Source of the DNA: Pirellula sp.
GTDB taxonomy: Bacteria; Planctomycetota; Planctomycetia; Pirellulales; Pirellulaceae
Assembly (NCBI GenBank): GCA_021299695.1
Contig: JAJTEK010000026.1
Coordinates: 1 to 52,265, forward strand
Direction of reading: 5' to 3'
DNA length: 52,265 nt
In this document: piece by piece, positions 1 through 9,254 of the stretch
How positions within the stretch are numbered: the stretch's first letter is position 1
Layout of the letters: each line of letters begins with the position of its first letter
Notes under the pieces: model-generated
The model's input: the letters and a program-made list of their open reading frames with translations, nothing else
What the model was told of the DNA's origin: nothing
The model's database searches: none
Made by a program: the position numbers and the translations under genes

Positions 1-112
1 TGGATACCACGGTGGCCGTCACTCGTGGAATGCTGAATTTTCTTGGGTCCCTCTAAGGCCTTTCGACCGATCGCCCCCAATGGGAACAGTACAGACACTC
101 GACAGACTTTCT

Positions 113-331
113 TTACTTCGGCGCTGTGTATCTCATCGGTCTAAGGCGTTTCACTAATTCAGGGGGGGCGCATTGGCATTTTCGACGATACCACGTTACG
201 CGCTCCCTTGTCGATGCGGCCCCGTATGGGGTTCCGCATGTTTTGCATTTGGGCGCGTCCTCTTTTTTGGCTCGCTTCAATCGGCCCTCTTTGCTCGAAT
301 TCCATGGCATCAAGTGCATCAACTCAAACAT
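113..331 (-). CDS. Small Cys-containing hypothetical protein (possible zinc ribbon)
   Basis: This 72-residue reading frame is not a family I recognise. It has a CKTCG knuckle near residue 29 and a CQC pair near residue 53, a spacing that could bind zinc, and it is rich in Lys and Arg. An AGGGAG motif lies about eight bases before the ATG, which supports translation. It has no long neighbour on the left, and the first 112 bases of the window show nothing I can name. It may be a genuine small nucleic-acid-binding protein or a chance frame. Confidence 0.35.
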   Translation of the reverse strand: MFELMHLMPWNSSKEGRLKRAKKEDAPKCKTCGTPYGAASTRERVTWYRRKCQCAPPELVKRLRPMRYTAPK

Positions 332-397
332 AGGAAAAACTCCCTAGGACCACAAACAGGACCACAACCAAAAAAAACCCGTCGTTTTGTTGCTCGT

Positions 398-418
398 GCG
401 AGTCTTGCTTAGACTCGC
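398..418 (-). terminator. Perfect stem-loop after the small ORF
   Basis: GCGAGTCT and AGACTCGC form a perfect 8-bp stem with a five-base loop directly at the end of the small minus-strand frame. On the minus strand a run of eight T lies only about 22 bases further on, so it is an imperfect rho-independent terminator at best. Confidence 0.35.
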
Positions 419-549
419 TATCGTTGAGATTCGGCGGTTATTTGTTTCGCCATGTGGACCAACTCTACAAGCGTTTCGGCGTCTGCATCGGCGATAATGT
501 CCAGCAACTCCGCTAACGTCTCGGCTTGTCCCTGCGTCGGATTTATCAC
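418..549 (-). CDS. Possible small ORF or gene remnant
   Basis: A reading frame on the minus strand is open from about 624 down to a TAG at 418-420. The only plausible start is a GTG at 549, giving about 43 residues. The product is acidic and helical in appearance (for example AETLAELLDIIADADAETL), which looks more like real protein than the overlapping frames. No ATG and no clear ribosome binding site are present, so it could equally be the 3' end of a decayed gene. No function is assigned. Confidence 0.25.
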   Translation of the reverse strand: MINPTQGQAETLAELLDIIADADAETLVELVHMAKQITAESQR

Positions 550-641
550 ACGTTTTTTCAGTACCTCGTTTTCCCTTGTGTTTTCCTTGGTATCCGAATT
601 TTGTTCGAATCCCTTGTCCTCCGCTTAGAAATCATGCTTAC

Positions 642-675
642 CCTGGAAAACCGCGCTTCTCGCGAGTTTTCCAGG
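642..675. terminator. Stem-loop downstream of the kinase gene
   Basis: CCTGGAAAAC and GTTTTCCAGG form a perfect 10-bp inverted repeat, with a further CGCG/CGCG pairing inside. It starts about 55 bases past the stop of the kinase gene. No U-tract follows it on the minus strand, so termination is inferred from position and stem strength only. Confidence 0.4.
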
Positions 676-729
676 ACTCTTTTAGTTCGGGCGCGACTCG
701 GTGCTTGACGATTCCGGTCGGGGGCTGGC

Positions 730-3123
730 TTAGAGTTCATTTGTCCTGTAGGGGACGGGAACTTTTACTAGTTTAAAGGGATAGGACTGAGGCTTTCCCG
801 TTTTCTCGGTCGCTCGGACAATGACCGACTGAATGTCTCGACCGTAAGGTAGTGCGCCAAATGTAAACGTTTGTGTACTATCAGAGTAAGTTTCTTGTCC
901 GAACGATCCGCGTCCATTGCCAATGCCACCTCCACTGCCACCAGCACTGCTACTGCCACCTGCACTTCCCGAAGCACCGGGAGCATGCAACACCCCTTCG
1001 CTGTCTTGAATCAACACCTCAAAGGCACTTTGTTGATCCAGAATGGACTTCATCATCGCCTGCGGGTTTCCAAACTGATTTCCTCGCTTCTTAACAAGCT
1101 GAGGAAGTGCCAGTGTGACGTGGATGCCGCGATCATTGCTTTGAAGATCTTTGAGAGCAAACGAGTGTTCTCCGCTCTTCTTTGTCGACGGTCTGCCATT
1201 CGGGAACTCCACTACAATACGACGACCGGGAGTCACTTTGAGATCTCCGGAGATAGTCAGATACTCCGTCGCATTTTCCTCCTGAAAGTAGGCTACCAAT
1301 TCACCTTCAAGTCCTTTCTCGAAAGCAGGATCGAAGAAATTCAATGCGCCAGGTCCCATCCATGGTACCGGATTTTCCTTATCATCAACGGCTTTCATGT
1401 TCTCCAGTTCGAAGATCCCTTTGTCGTTTGAATCGACCTTCAATGCGATTGCGATGTTGGGGCGGACCAAGCCGCCATTGCCACCGGATGTAACGCTTCC
1501 GGATGAGGAGCTTGAGCCACTTGAAAATCCTCCTGATACACCACCTAAGATCCCTGAAGCGTTTCCGTTGCCACCGAAAAACTGCTCGTTCCTTTGAAAG
1601 TTACTTGACGAGTTCTGGGTTGAATCATTCTGAAGATGCTCAAGCAGCAAGTTAACTGCACGATTCGATGGGGGTTTCATCCCTAGATTCATTTGATCGA
1701 TCGAATCGGTTTTTGTCACTTTGATGACGAACTTGCCTGCCTTAGCAGTGATCGGTGCTTCTGGTTCGTCCTTTGGAGCACTCGCAATCGATTGCTCAGA
1801 TGCACTCGGTGTTTTTTGAGCGGTGTTCACCTCTTGCTTCTTTGATGAATTGCCCGATTTCCCTTCCGGCTTCCCTTCCTGGCCTAGTTGTCCCACTTGG
1901 AGCAAGAGCAGCCAAGTACTAATCGAAGCGAGTGCTATCCACGGTGTTGCCATCATCAATCTCCTGAAAAGAGTCTTGGAACGAGACTTTCGGTCGGTCT
2001 GAAAAAACGACTTGGGAAAAGGTACCAGTTGAGGTTGTTCGACGTGCGCCAAACATTGCTTTAGTAACGCTCCAACCTCTGAAGCAGATTGGAATCGAGA
2101 GTTCTTGTCTTTGCTAAGCAGTCGGCGAACGATCTCCGCAAACCACTCTGGTAGTTCCGACACCAAAGAAAGCACGGAGGGCGGATCAACGTCTATGACT
2201 TTGCGTATCGCTCCGTAGGGCGTGGATGATCGAAATGGCGAGCGCCCAGTGCTGGCTTCGTAGAGCACACATCCAAGACTAAACAGGTCCGTTCGATAAT
2301 CGAGTGGCTCGTCGCGAGCCTGTTCGGGAGACATATACTCGGGTGTACCTAGCACGGTGTTTGTGCCGGTGAATCTTAGATCGTCGATAGCTTTGGCAAT
2401 ACCGAAATCCGTAATCATGACTCGATCCACATCGCTCTCAAGCAGGATGTTTGCTGGCTTGATATCGCGGTGAATAAGTCCCTGCGCATGGGCCGCTTCA
2501 AGACCTGCAGAAATCTGCAAGCCAATCCTAAGAACTTCTCTCAAACTCAGATGACCGCGATGATGCAATCGAGATTGTAGGGATTGCCCTCGTACAAATG
2601 TCATCACCAAGTAGGGATTTCCCTGCCACTCTGAGGTCGCATGGATCCCAACAACATTATCGTGCACAACCGCCGCAGCAGATTGCGCCTCACGAAGGAA
2701 TCGCTGCTTGAAGACTGCACTTGGAATCAGCATCGGGGCCAGCATCTTGATCGCAACGTAACGATTTAACGATGGATCGAAAGCCTTGAAGACGACTCCC
2801 ATTCCGCCACGACCTAGCAGCCCGAGGATTTCGTAAGTTCCGATTCGCCCCATCATTCTTGGATCATCCGATGGACCCAACAGTTTTTTCAGAGACGCAA
2901 AATCTTCCAGGCCTGAGGTCGTATTTGAGTTTTGCTCGTCGCTCAAGGAATCTCGGATCGCATGCCACTCGTTTGCTGATGCAGTACTCTCCTCGAGACG
3001 GATCCTACAAGATGTGCATGCAGAAAGATGTGTCTCTAAATCCACGACCTCAACATCGGATAACTCACCTTGAAGAAATCGATCCAAGACATCCTTGTTG
3101 CAATAGGTATGCTTCAACTTCAT
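730..3123 (-). CDS. Membrane Ser/Thr protein kinase with N-terminal anti-sigma-type zinc finger
   Basis: The 797-residue product combines three parts. Residues 8-39 carry Cys8 and an HxxxCxxC motif (His32, Cys36, Cys39), like the zinc-binding anti-sigma (zf-HC2) domain. Residues 97-360 are a Hanks-type kinase with a glycine loop (GRGGMG, 104-109), Lys126 in VAIK, HRDIKPAN with catalytic Asp220, and DFG at 239-241. One membrane helix (about 389-412) is followed by a Gly/Ser-rich extracytoplasmic region of nearly 400 residues with no domain I recognise. The gene starts 16 bases after the stop of an ECF sigma factor gene, so the two are very likely co-transcribed. By analogy with planctomycete sigma/kinase pairs, the kinase probably binds or phosphorylates that sigma factor in response to a surface signal. 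The assignment as an active kinase is secure; target and signal are inferred. Confidence 0.93.
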   Translation of the reverse strand: MKLKHTYCNKDVLDRFLQGELSDVEVVDLETHLSACTSCRIRLEESTASANEWHAIRDSLSDEQNSNTTSGLEDFASLKKLLGPSDDPRMMGRIGTYEILGLLGRGGMGVVFKAFDPSLNRYVAIKMLAPMLIPSAVFKQRFLREAQSAAAVVHDNVVGIHATSEWQGNPYLVMTFVRGQSLQSRLHHRGHLSLREVLRIGLQISAGLEAAHAQGLIHRDIKPANILLESDVDRVMITDFGIAKAIDDLRFTGTNTVLGTPEYMSPEQARDEPLDYRTDLFSLGCVLYEASTGRSPFRSSTPYGAIRKVIDVDPPSVLSLVSELPEWFAEIVRRLLSKDKNSRFQSASEVGALLKQCLAHVEQPQLVPFPKSFFQTDRKSRSKTLFRRLMMATPWIALASISTWLLLLQVGQLGQEGKPEGKSGNSSKKQEVNTAQKTPSASEQSIASAPKDEPEAPITAKAGKFVIKVTKTDSIDQMNLGMKPPSNRAVNLLLEHLQNDSTQNSSSNFQRNEQFFGGNGNASGILGGVSGGFSSGSSSSSGSVTSGGNGGLVRPNIAIALKVDSNDKGIFELENMKAVDDKENPVPWMGPGALNFFDPAFEKGLEGELVAYFQEENATEYLTISGDLKVTPGRRIVVEFPNGRPSTKKSGEHSFALKDLQSNDRGIHVTLALPQLVKKRGNQFGNPQAMMKSILDQQSAFEVLIQDSEGVLHAPGASGSAGGSSSAGGSGGGIGNGRGSFGQETYSDSTQTFTFGALPYGRDIQSVIVRATEKTGKPQSYPFKLVKVPVPYRTNEL

Positions 3124-3139
3124 GTTCTAGTTCGCCATA

Positions 3140-3733
3140 TCATTGGGTTATCGAATCATCGTCCAACTCAGCGATCCTCTGCTTGATCCTCTGCATTACC
3201 CGAGATCGGGCAATGTACACAGCCCCGACTGACCTCCCTATTTTCTCGGCGACTTCTTGAGCTGGCAATTGCTCGATGGCCGTATCCCAAAATGCAGTCC
3301 AAGTTGTCGATTCAAATTCACCACGAACTTGCTGGGCAACCCACCGGAGTGTTTCTCGCTGCCATTCGAGATCAAACGATAGCGAATCGGACTTGTCGGG
3401 GCGTTGATGAAGTTGCTGCAAAGAATCCGTCCCACCAGACGCTTGGTCCTTTGGTCGCCTGCTCAATGCGTTCATCGTCGCGTTGCGAACCACTGTTTGA
3501 AGCCAGGTTCTGAATCGGGCTCGAGCCGGATCACTCTTCCACTTGTTAATGTTCTTTAGAACCAGTAGAAGCACTTGCTGTGCTAGATCCTCCGCATCGT
3601 CAAATTGCATCTGTTTACGAAGAGCAATTCGAACGATGACGGGACGGTAAATGGACGCAAACTCTTCCCAGGCAGCATTGTCACCACCGTCCTGCAATCG
3701 TTGGATCAAGCTGTGTCTGGTCTCGGGAGGCAT
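3140..3733 (-). CDS. ECF-type RNA polymerase sigma factor
   Basis: The 197-residue protein has the two-domain build of extracytoplasmic-function sigma factors. The region-2 signature lies near residues 40-90 (DDAEDLAQQVLLLVLKN, then FRTWLQTVVRNATMNAL). A region-4 helix-turn-helix lies near residues 155-185 (QEVAEKIGRSVGAVYIARSR). It would recruit RNA polymerase to a small regulon, probably including itself and the adjacent kinase gene. The kinase lies 16 bases downstream and carries an anti-sigma-like zinc finger, which makes it the likely controller. The ATG at 3731-3733 has no strong Shine-Dalgarno sequence, so the exact start is less certain than the family. Confidence 0.93.
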   Translation of the reverse strand: MPPETRHSLIQRLQDGGDNAAWEEFASIYRPVIVRIALRKQMQFDDAEDLAQQVLLLVLKNINKWKSDPARARFRTWLQTVVRNATMNALSRRPKDQASGGTDSLQQLHQRPDKSDSLSFDLEWQRETLRWVAQQVRGEFESTTWTAFWDTAIEQLPAQEVAEKIGRSVGAVYIARSRVMQRIKQRIAELDDDSITQ

Positions 3734-3947
3734 GGGCCGCGTGGTGCTTTGGGTAGGCTAGTTATTGCTTCACCAGAATACACACAGGAGACAACTATTT
3801 TCTTTCAACAAAAGACCCCAAATAGCTGCTTTTAGCCTTTTTTTCAGCCGACGCGATGGAATGGGCGACCGTTTGTGTCCTGTGAGAACTTTTGTGAAGA
3901 AACCAACCCTACTCCGGTAGCAAGCCCTCTTCTATCCCTTATTTATT

Positions 3948-4030
3948 AACCACACAACCCAACGAAACCACGGAAACAAATCCTCCCACCGTTATGCCAT
4001 CTTTCCGTGGTTTCGGTGTGTTCCGTGGTT
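3948..4030. repeat. Interspersed inverted repeat, family A copy 1
   Basis: The segment begins and ends with copies of AACCAC/GTGGTT-type sequence. The left arm contains GAAACCACGGAAA and the right arm TTTCCGTGGTTTC, then TTCCGTGGTT closes it. Two related copies lie at 29903-29972 and 32110-32180. It sits in the 497-base gap between the sigma factor and ppdK, which otherwise shows only the hairpin and tandem repeat listed separately. Confidence 0.75.
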
Positions 4031-4133
4031 CCCTGTTTTTCGGCGATAAGAGCCAGTATGTGTTCACTGCGACTCACAAGACGAGTCAACAGCAGACGAT
4101 GCGCGTTCCCCAAACGTAGCCACACGTCACCAG

Positions 4134-4169
4134 GCGGTGGAGAGGCGCTATTCGCGCCGCTCCCACCGC
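4134..4169. terminator. GC-rich stem-loop downstream of ppdK
   Basis: GCGGTGG and CCACCGC bracket a second pairing of GGCGC with GCGCC, giving a nearly continuous 15-bp stem about 60-100 bases beyond the ppdK stop codon. There is no U-tract on the minus strand, so a terminating or mRNA-stabilising role is inferred only. Confidence 0.35.
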
Positions 4170-4170
4170 T

Positions 4171-4210
4171 TGGCAGCGGATGGCTACGGATGGCTACGGA
4201 TGGCTACGAT
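4171..4210. repeat. 10-bp tandem repeat, four units
   Basis: Four head-to-tail units of TGGCTACGGA lie between the hairpin and the ppdK stop codon. The two middle units are identical and the outer two each differ by one base. It is non-coding. Confidence 0.85.
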
Positions 4211-4230
4211 TCGGAAGCAAAAGCCCCCAA

Positions 4231-7035
4231 CTATCGCTTCGATACCGTCTTGGACTTCGTCGCTCCCTTAGCGGCCTTGGTGTCTTTGACCACCTTGGCC
4301 GAAGGTGCGTTGGCAGGATGTCGCAAGGCAGCCTGGGCGGCGGCCAATCGTGCGATCGGCACGCGGAACGGACTGCAACTGACGTAGTTCAATCCGATCA
4401 TGTGACAGAACTCGACCGAGTTGGGATCTCCACCGTGCTCACCGCAGATACCGATCTTCAAATCGCTGCGGGTCGATCGCCCCTTCTCAACACCGATCTT
4501 CATCAATTGCCCAACTCCGCCTCGATCGATCGATGCAAATGGGTTGGCCTTGATGATGTCAAGCCCTTGGTAGGCCGGCAAGAACGAACCCGAATCGTCA
4601 CGGCTCATCCCCAACGCTGTTTGGGTCAAGTCGTTCGTGCCGAACGAGAAGAACTCGGCCGACTCGGCGATCTCGTCTGCGGTGATCGCTCCGCGAGGGA
4701 CTTCGATCATCGTACCGACGCTGTAAGCGAACTTCTTGCCAGAAGCCTTCATGACCTCGGCGGCGACGCGATGGACGATCTCGACCTGGAGATCCAGCTC
4801 TCGCTTGAATCCAACCAGAGGAACCATGACCTCAGGCTTGACCTTGGTCCCTTCTTTGAGAACCGTGACAGCCGCTTGGAAAATCGCCCGAGCTTGCATT
4901 TCGGTGATCTCCGGACGGATGATCCCGAGCCGGCAACCTCGGAAGCCGAGCATGGGGTTGAACTCATGGAGTTCATTGACCATCTTGGCAACCTCGGCGA
5001 CCGTTGTACCGAGCTGCTTGGCGACTTCTTCCTGACCCTTCTTGTTGTCCGATTGGGGCAAGAATTCGTGCAACGGTGGATCGAGCAAGCGAACGCAAGC
5101 TGGCAGACCATCGAGGGCTCGGAAGATCCCCTCGAAGTCCTTCTGCTGATAAGGCAAAAGCTTGGCCAAAGCCGATTTGCGCGCGTCCTCGGTCTTGGCG
5201 AGAATCATCTGACGTACGGCGATGATCCGATCCCCTTCAAAGAACATGTGCTCGGTGCGGCAGAGTCCAATCCCCTCGGCTCCGAAAGCAACCGCGTTGA
5301 GGACCTGATCGGGTTGATCCGCATTGGTGCGGAGACCCAACGTTCGGTACTTGTCGGCTAGCTTCATCATGAAGTCATAGTATTGGAAAACCTTCGAGTC
5401 CTTGGGCTTGAGCGTCTTACCGACCAAGACTTGCTTGAGCTCGCTGTCGGCCGTGTCGATCTTGCCATGGAACACCTCACCGGTCGTCCCGTTGATGCTG
5501 ATCGCATCCCCTTCCTTGAGCGTGACTCCCTTGCACTTGAGCACACCCTTGTGGTAGTCGATTTCGATGTCGCCTGCACCGGCGACACAGACCTTACCCA
5601 TTTGACGGGCCACGAGCGCCGCGTGGCTCGATACACCACCGCGAGCCGTGAGGATCCCGTCGGCTGCGATCATTCCGCGAAGATCTTCTGGACTGGTTTC
5701 GATCCGAGCCAAAACCACATTTTGCCCCTTGGCGGCGAGCTCTTCGGCTTTGCCCGCTGTGAAAACCACGGCTCCAGAGGCAGCTCCAGGACCCGCAGGC
5801 AATCCTATGGCCATCAATCGACCGTCCTTCTTGGCCTTGTCGTAAGCCTTGATGTCGAAGATCGGCTGAAGCAATTGGTTCAAAGCTTCTGGATCTCCAG
5901 ACTTGATCGCATGCTCAGGGGTCATGAGCTTCTCTTTGACCATGTCGTGAGCGATTTTCACGTAAGCCAACGCGGTACGTTTACCGTTTCGCGTCTGCAA
6001 CATGTAGAGCGTTTTGTTCTCGATCGTGAACTCAAAGTCTTGGACGTCCCCAAAGTTCCTCTCAAGAATCTTGCGAACATCGACCAGTTCCTTGTAGGCA
6101 GGTCCTAGGATCTTGTCCTTGGCCATGTCGGAAATCTTCAGCGGTGTTCGCACACCGGCGACGACGTCCTCTCCTTGGGCGTTGACCAAGTATTCTCCGT
6201 AGAAAACATTCTCGCCGTTGGCCGGGTCGCGAGTAAAAGCCACGCCCGTTGCGCAGTCGTCGCCCATGTTTCCAAAGACCATGCTCTGGATGTTGACCGC
6301 TGTGCCCCACTCGTCTGGAATGCGGTACTTCTGGCGGTAAAGAATCGCTCGCTCGTTCATCCAAGAGCCGAAGACGGCCTGGACTGCACCCTCGAGTTGC
6401 TTCATCGGCTCGTTCGGAAACGCCTTACCCGTCCACTCCTTGATGAGCTTCTTGTATCGCTTGACCAACTCCTGCAGATGCTCCGCAGTCAGATCGGTAT
6501 CCTCTTTAACCTTGACATCGCGCTTCAGACCGTCCATGACCTCTTCAAACGGTTCGTGGTCGTTCTCGTTCTTCTTTTGAATCCCCATGACGACATCGCC
6601 GTACATCTGGATAAAGCGACGATAAGAGTCCCACGCAAATCGCGGATTCTTGGTCGCTGCAGCTAGGCCTTCGGTGGCCGCATCGTTGAGCCCCAAATTC
6701 AAAATAGTGTCCATCATCCCGGGCATCGAATCCCGAGCACCCGATCGGACCGATACCAACAAGGGATTCTTCACATCCCCAAACTTCTTACCGGTCTCCT
6801 TCTCAAGCCACTTGACCGCCTTCTCCAACTCGCTGGACAATTCTGCTGGATACTTGCGACCATTCTTGTAATAGTTGACGCACACCTCCGTCGTGATCGT
6901 AAAACCCGACGGAACTGGTAGTCCAATCTTGGTCATCTGAGCTAGGTTGGCTCCCTTGCCTCCCAACAAGGACTTCATGTCCCCGCTGCCGTCGGTTTTG
7001 GATTTGCCAAAGAAATAGATGAGTTTATTTGCCAT
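4231..7035 (-). CDS. ppdK: Pyruvate, phosphate dikinase
   Basis: The enzyme interconverts pyruvate, ATP and phosphate with phosphoenolpyruvate, AMP and pyrophosphate in the cytoplasm, linking glycolysis and gluconeogenesis. The 934-residue product has the expected order. An N-terminal nucleotide-binding region contains [10 protein letters not shown] and [16 protein letters not shown] central swivelling domain carries the phosphohistidine motif ([19 protein letters not shown]). The C-terminal PEP/pyruvate barrel carries [26 protein letters not shown] and the [10 protein letters not shown] catalytic-cysteine loop. A start at 7116 is possible, but family alignment points to the ATG at 7033-7035 (product begins [13 protein letters not shown]). 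The extra Lys/Ala-rich tail of about 25 residues makes it slightly longer than usual. It stands alone on its strand. Confidence 0.97.
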   Translation of the reverse strand: MANKLIYFFGKSKTDGSGDMKSLLGGKGANLAQMTKIGLPVPSGFTITTEVCVNYYKNGRKYPAELSSELEKAVKWLEKETGKKFGDVKNPLLVSVRSGARDSMPGMMDTILNLGLNDAATEGLAAATKNPRFAWDSYRRFIQMYGDVVMGIQKKNENDHEPFEEVMDGLKRDVKVKEDTDLTAEHLQELVKRYKKLIKEWTGKAFPNEPMKQLEGAVQAVFGSWMNERAILYRQKYRIPDEWGTAVNIQSMVFGNMGDDCATGVAFTRDPANGENVFYGEYLVNAQGEDVVAGVRTPLKISDMAKDKILGPAYKELVDVRKILERNFGDVQDFEFTIENKTLYMLQTRNGKRTALAYVKIAHDMVKEKLMTPEHAIKSGDPEALNQLLQPIFDIKAYDKAKKDGRLMAIGLPAGPGAASGAVVFTAGKAEELAAKGQNVVLARIETSPEDLRGMIAADGILTARGGVSSHAALVARQMGKVCVAGAGDIEIDYHKGVLKCKGVTLKEGDAISINGTTGEVFHGKIDTADSELKQVLVGKTLKPKDSKVFQYYDFMMKLADKYRTLGLRTNADQPDQVLNAVAFGAEGIGLCRTEHMFFEGDRIIAVRQMILAKTEDARKSALAKLLPYQQKDFEGIFRALDGLPACVRLLDPPLHEFLPQSDNKKGQEEVAKQLGTTVAEVAKMVNELHEFNPMLGFRGCRLGIIRPEITEMQARAIFQAAVTVLKEGTKVKPEVMVPLVGFKRELDLQVEIVHRVAAEVMKASGKKFAYSVGTMIEVPRGAITADEIAESAEFFSFGTNDLTQTALGMSRDDSGSFLPAYQGLDIIKANPFASIDRGGVGQLMKIGVEKGRSTRSDLKIGICGEHGGDPNSVEFCHMIGLNYVSCSPFRVPIARLAAAQAALRHPANAPSAKVVKDTKAAKGATKSKTVSKR

Positions 7036-7206
7036 AGCTGGACTGAAGACTCCAAAATAGTTGTGCGAAATCAAAGGGAATGTCGGCTTCCTACCGCCGT
7101 TAGCCCCACCTGTCACTCTCAGACGGAAAGTTTAAGCCTGCTTGGAATAACCGTCAATTACCGAACAACCCGCATCCCCCTAGCCCAACCCAAAGTAGTT
7201 GCCGCG

Positions 7207-7860
7207 ATGATCGCAGATCCCCCCCGTTGCTTGCTGACCTGCTTGTTGGCCCTGGCCGTCCTATCCTCGGGGGCTTACGCCCAGGTCGTTGAGGAACTGC
7301 CCAAACCCATCGAAGCCCCAAACCAACTGAGAATCACCCAGTCGATCCAGAAATCCGAACTGCAAATGGATCGTGAAATCTCCCCGGAAAAGTCCAGGGG
7401 CCGATTCACCCTGGTTCTAGCGGATGCAATCGAAAGCAACCTCCAGATACTCCCGTGTGCGACCCAGGAGCTCCTCGGACCTGCCCAAGCCCAGTGGCGA
7501 ATCCAAAGCGAAAACTTCGCCCCGGAAATCGTCCTTAGCCTTCAAAGCAAGCCCGCCCGACGGTGGCAAGTCTCGTGCACCGTGCAGATCCCCTCGCAGG
7601 CCCAAGGCCCGCTGGTTGAACTCGGTCCCAAAGACCCAGAGTCGGTTCTTCGACGCCTCAGAGCCTACGACCAATGGCTCACAAACACCGTCGAACAGTG
7701 GGAGCTCGCCCCGAGGAGTTCCCCCAACTTCCGAACGGCAAGATCCTATGCGGCTCGACAAAAAGAAACGCAACAATCCCTGGAACGCTGGTCCCAAATC
7801 GAACAACTCGCTTCGCAAGTTTTCCATGCCGCTCGCATCGAGTTCGAACTGACCCCGTAA
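7207..7860 (+). CDS. Exported hypothetical protein
   Basis: The 217-residue product starts with a clear Sec signal peptide (MIADPPRCLLTCLLALAVL, then SSGAYAQ). That is why I choose the ATG at 7207 over the upstream in-frame start at 7063. The mature part is rich in Gln, Glu and Pro, has no Cys pair or membrane segment, and does not match a family I know. It is transcribed divergently from ppdK with about 170 bases between the two starts, so the promoters probably share this gap. A periplasmic role is inferred from the signal peptide only. Confidence 0.7.
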   Translation: MIADPPRCLLTCLLALAVLSSGAYAQVVEELPKPIEAPNQLRITQSIQKSELQMDREISPEKSRGRFTLVLADAIESNLQILPCATQELLGPAQAQWRIQSENFAPEIVLSLQSKPARRWQVSCTVQIPSQAQGPLVELGPKDPESVLRRLRAYDQWLTNTVEQWELAPRSSPNFRTARSYAARQKETQQSLERWSQIEQLASQVFHAARIEFELTP

Positions 7861-8004
7861 AGGACCAACCCACAAAATTTGTAGCCCCCAGGAAGTTTCG
7901 GTAGCCTGTTGACTATCGGTTCTTTTGAAGTAATCTTACGACCCTTGATGCCGATTCGAATCCCAGGCCCAACGAAAGCCGATTCAAATCATCGTCGAGA
8001 AAAG

Positions 8005-8264
8005 CGCGTGGTGAACTCCAAGCTTCATAGCTTCGAGGGCAACAGGGAACTCCGGTGCAATTCCGGGACGGTCCGGCCGCTGTAAGTCGTCGCTGAGATG
8101 CCCTCAAGGGTTATCAGCAACACACCCTCCTTCTGTTGATTTCAATCCAATTGAAGCGTGCCATTGGCATCGACTGCATCCTGCACAAACCGTGCAATGC
8201 GGACCGATAGGCTGAGAAGGCAGTGAGGGTCTGCTAGACGACAAGTCAGAAGACCTACCATGCG
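8005..8264 (+). ncRNA. Cobalamin riboswitch
   Basis: The conserved core is present in order. GGGAAC at 8045 is followed by CCGGTGCAATTCCGGG at 8052-8067, then GACGGTCC and CCGCTGTAA ending near 8085. Farther down, GCCATTGG near 8160 and GAGAAGGC near 8213 match the variable-arm landmarks. A B12 box, AAGTCAGAAGACCTACC, lies at 8243-8259. The outer stem closes with CGCGTGGT (8005-8012) against ACCATGCG (8257-8264), including one G-U pair. It lies in the untranslated leader of the DUF4465 gene, 120 bases before the chosen start codon. Binding of adenosyl- or another cobalamin would normally repress the downstream gene. Confidence 0.9.
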
Positions 8265-8314
8265 AAATCGCAGCTTATAGCCTCCCGAATCTGAGGCTGT
8301 TGCGGTGAACGATC

Positions 8315-8349
8315 CCTCATTTGAGGATCCTCGAGTCGACGTCGACTCG
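8315..8349 (+). promoter_or_regulatory. Palindromes in the riboswitch expression platform
   Basis: Between the B12 box and the start codon lie three nested or adjacent palindromes: CCTCATTTGAGG, GAGGATCCTC and a perfect 18-bp palindrome CGAGTCGACGTCGACTCG at 8332-8349. The last can fold as a 7-bp stem with an ACGT loop. They share bases, so alternative folds are mutually exclusive, as expected of an expression platform. No U-tract follows, which suggests translational control more than transcription termination. Confidence 0.55.
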
Positions 8350-8384
8350 TGCCAACAATGCCATTTCCATCGAAGGGTTCCGCC

Positions 8385-9242
8385 ATGCTTCTGGCTAGAA
8401 TTTCGCGCGCAGTTTGCGTCGCCTCCTACATGCTCCTGTCGGCCGCAACGCTCTGCTCGGTCGGCCGTTCGGATATCGTCGGATTCGAAGACAACACCCG
8501 CTATTCCCAAGGATCCAACGGCCAGTTCTACAACGGCGACCTGGGAAACAACACGAGCAACTCCCAAGGTTGGTCCAGCGGTGGCATCCACTTTTCAAAC
8601 TCCTACACGTTCGACACCCAATTCAACTACGGCTACTGGTCAGGCTTCTCCTACTCTCGCGTCAACGCCGGAAATCTCTCAGGATTTGAAAACCAATACG
8701 CTGCGAAACCTGGGATCGGGAGCGATGGCTCTGCCCACTACGCAATCGTCTACAACGCCTTCTCGGGAAATGCCGTCGTGACCTTCGGCGCCCAAGTCCA
8801 ACTCTCTTCGATCGATGTCTCGAACACGGCTTACACCTATTTTTCCATGCGAGACGGCGACCAATTCGCCAAAAAATTCGGTGGCAATAGCGGCAACGAA
8901 GAGGATTTCTTCAAACTCGAAATCCAAGGATTCCGAGGGACCGTCGCGACCGGTTCGGTCGATTTCTTTCTGGCGGACTATCGCTTTGCCGACAACTCCC
9001 GAGACTACCTCGTCGACCAATGGGCTCGTGTGAATCTCTCAAGCTTGGGGGCTGTCGACTCGCTCAAATTTGCATTGAGCTCAAGCGATGTCGGGCAATT
9101 TGGTATGAACACCCCGGCCTACTTCGCCATGGATCGCATCGAGTTCTCTGCTGTGCCAGAGCCCGGCAGTATGGCGCTTCTGGGCGCGGCGAGTGCCGCA
9201 GTTTGGCTGCGACGAAGATGGAAAAGAGGATCGGCTCGCTAG
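8385..9242 (+). CDS. DUF4465 family PEP-CTERM protein under B12 riboswitch control
   Basis: The 285-residue product has a signal peptide, a DUF4465-type domain and a C-terminal PEP-CTERM sorting tail (VPEPGSMALLGAAS, a short hydrophobic stretch, then RRRWKR). Family features include WSGFSYSRVN, ENQYAA, YFSMRDGDQFAKKFGG, VDFFLADYRFADNS and GMNTPAYFAMD. An AAGGG ribosome site seven bases before the ATG at 8385 decides the start; in-frame GTG 8349 and ATG 8358 lack one. The cobalamin riboswitch in its leader implies a role in cobalamin capture or use. From memory, related DUF4465-like surface proteins of Bacteroidetes bind B12, which would fit, but ligand binding here is inference. The protein should be exported and surface- or membrane-associated. 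It faces the cysteine desulfurase gene tail to tail, 12 bases away. Confidence 0.88.
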   Translation: MLLARISRAVCVASYMLLSAATLCSVGRSDIVGFEDNTRYSQGSNGQFYNGDLGNNTSNSQGWSSGGIHFSNSYTFDTQFNYGYWSGFSYSRVNAGNLSGFENQYAAKPGIGSDGSAHYAIVYNAFSGNAVVTFGAQVQLSSIDVSNTAYTYFSMRDGDQFAKKFGGNSGNEEDFFKLEIQGFRGTVATGSVDFFLADYRFADNSRDYLVDQWARVNLSSLGAVDSLKFALSSSDVGQFGMNTPAYFAMDRIEFSAVPEPGSMALLGAASAAVWLRRRWKRGSAR

Positions 9243-9254
9243 AACCTCTCAAAC

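Noticed and set aside
590-625. GTTCGAATCCC-like word, possible tRNA T-arm
   Set aside because: No cloverleaf can be formed on either strand.
4180-5361. 393-codon open frame on the plus strand
   Set aside because: It lies wholly opposite ppdK and has low-complexity, Arg/Asp-rich composition typical of an antisense shadow.
7940-7980. T-loop-like word GATTCGAATCCC suggesting a tRNA
   Set aside because: No matching acceptor stem, D-arm or anticodon arm could be built around it; the bases precede the riboswitch.
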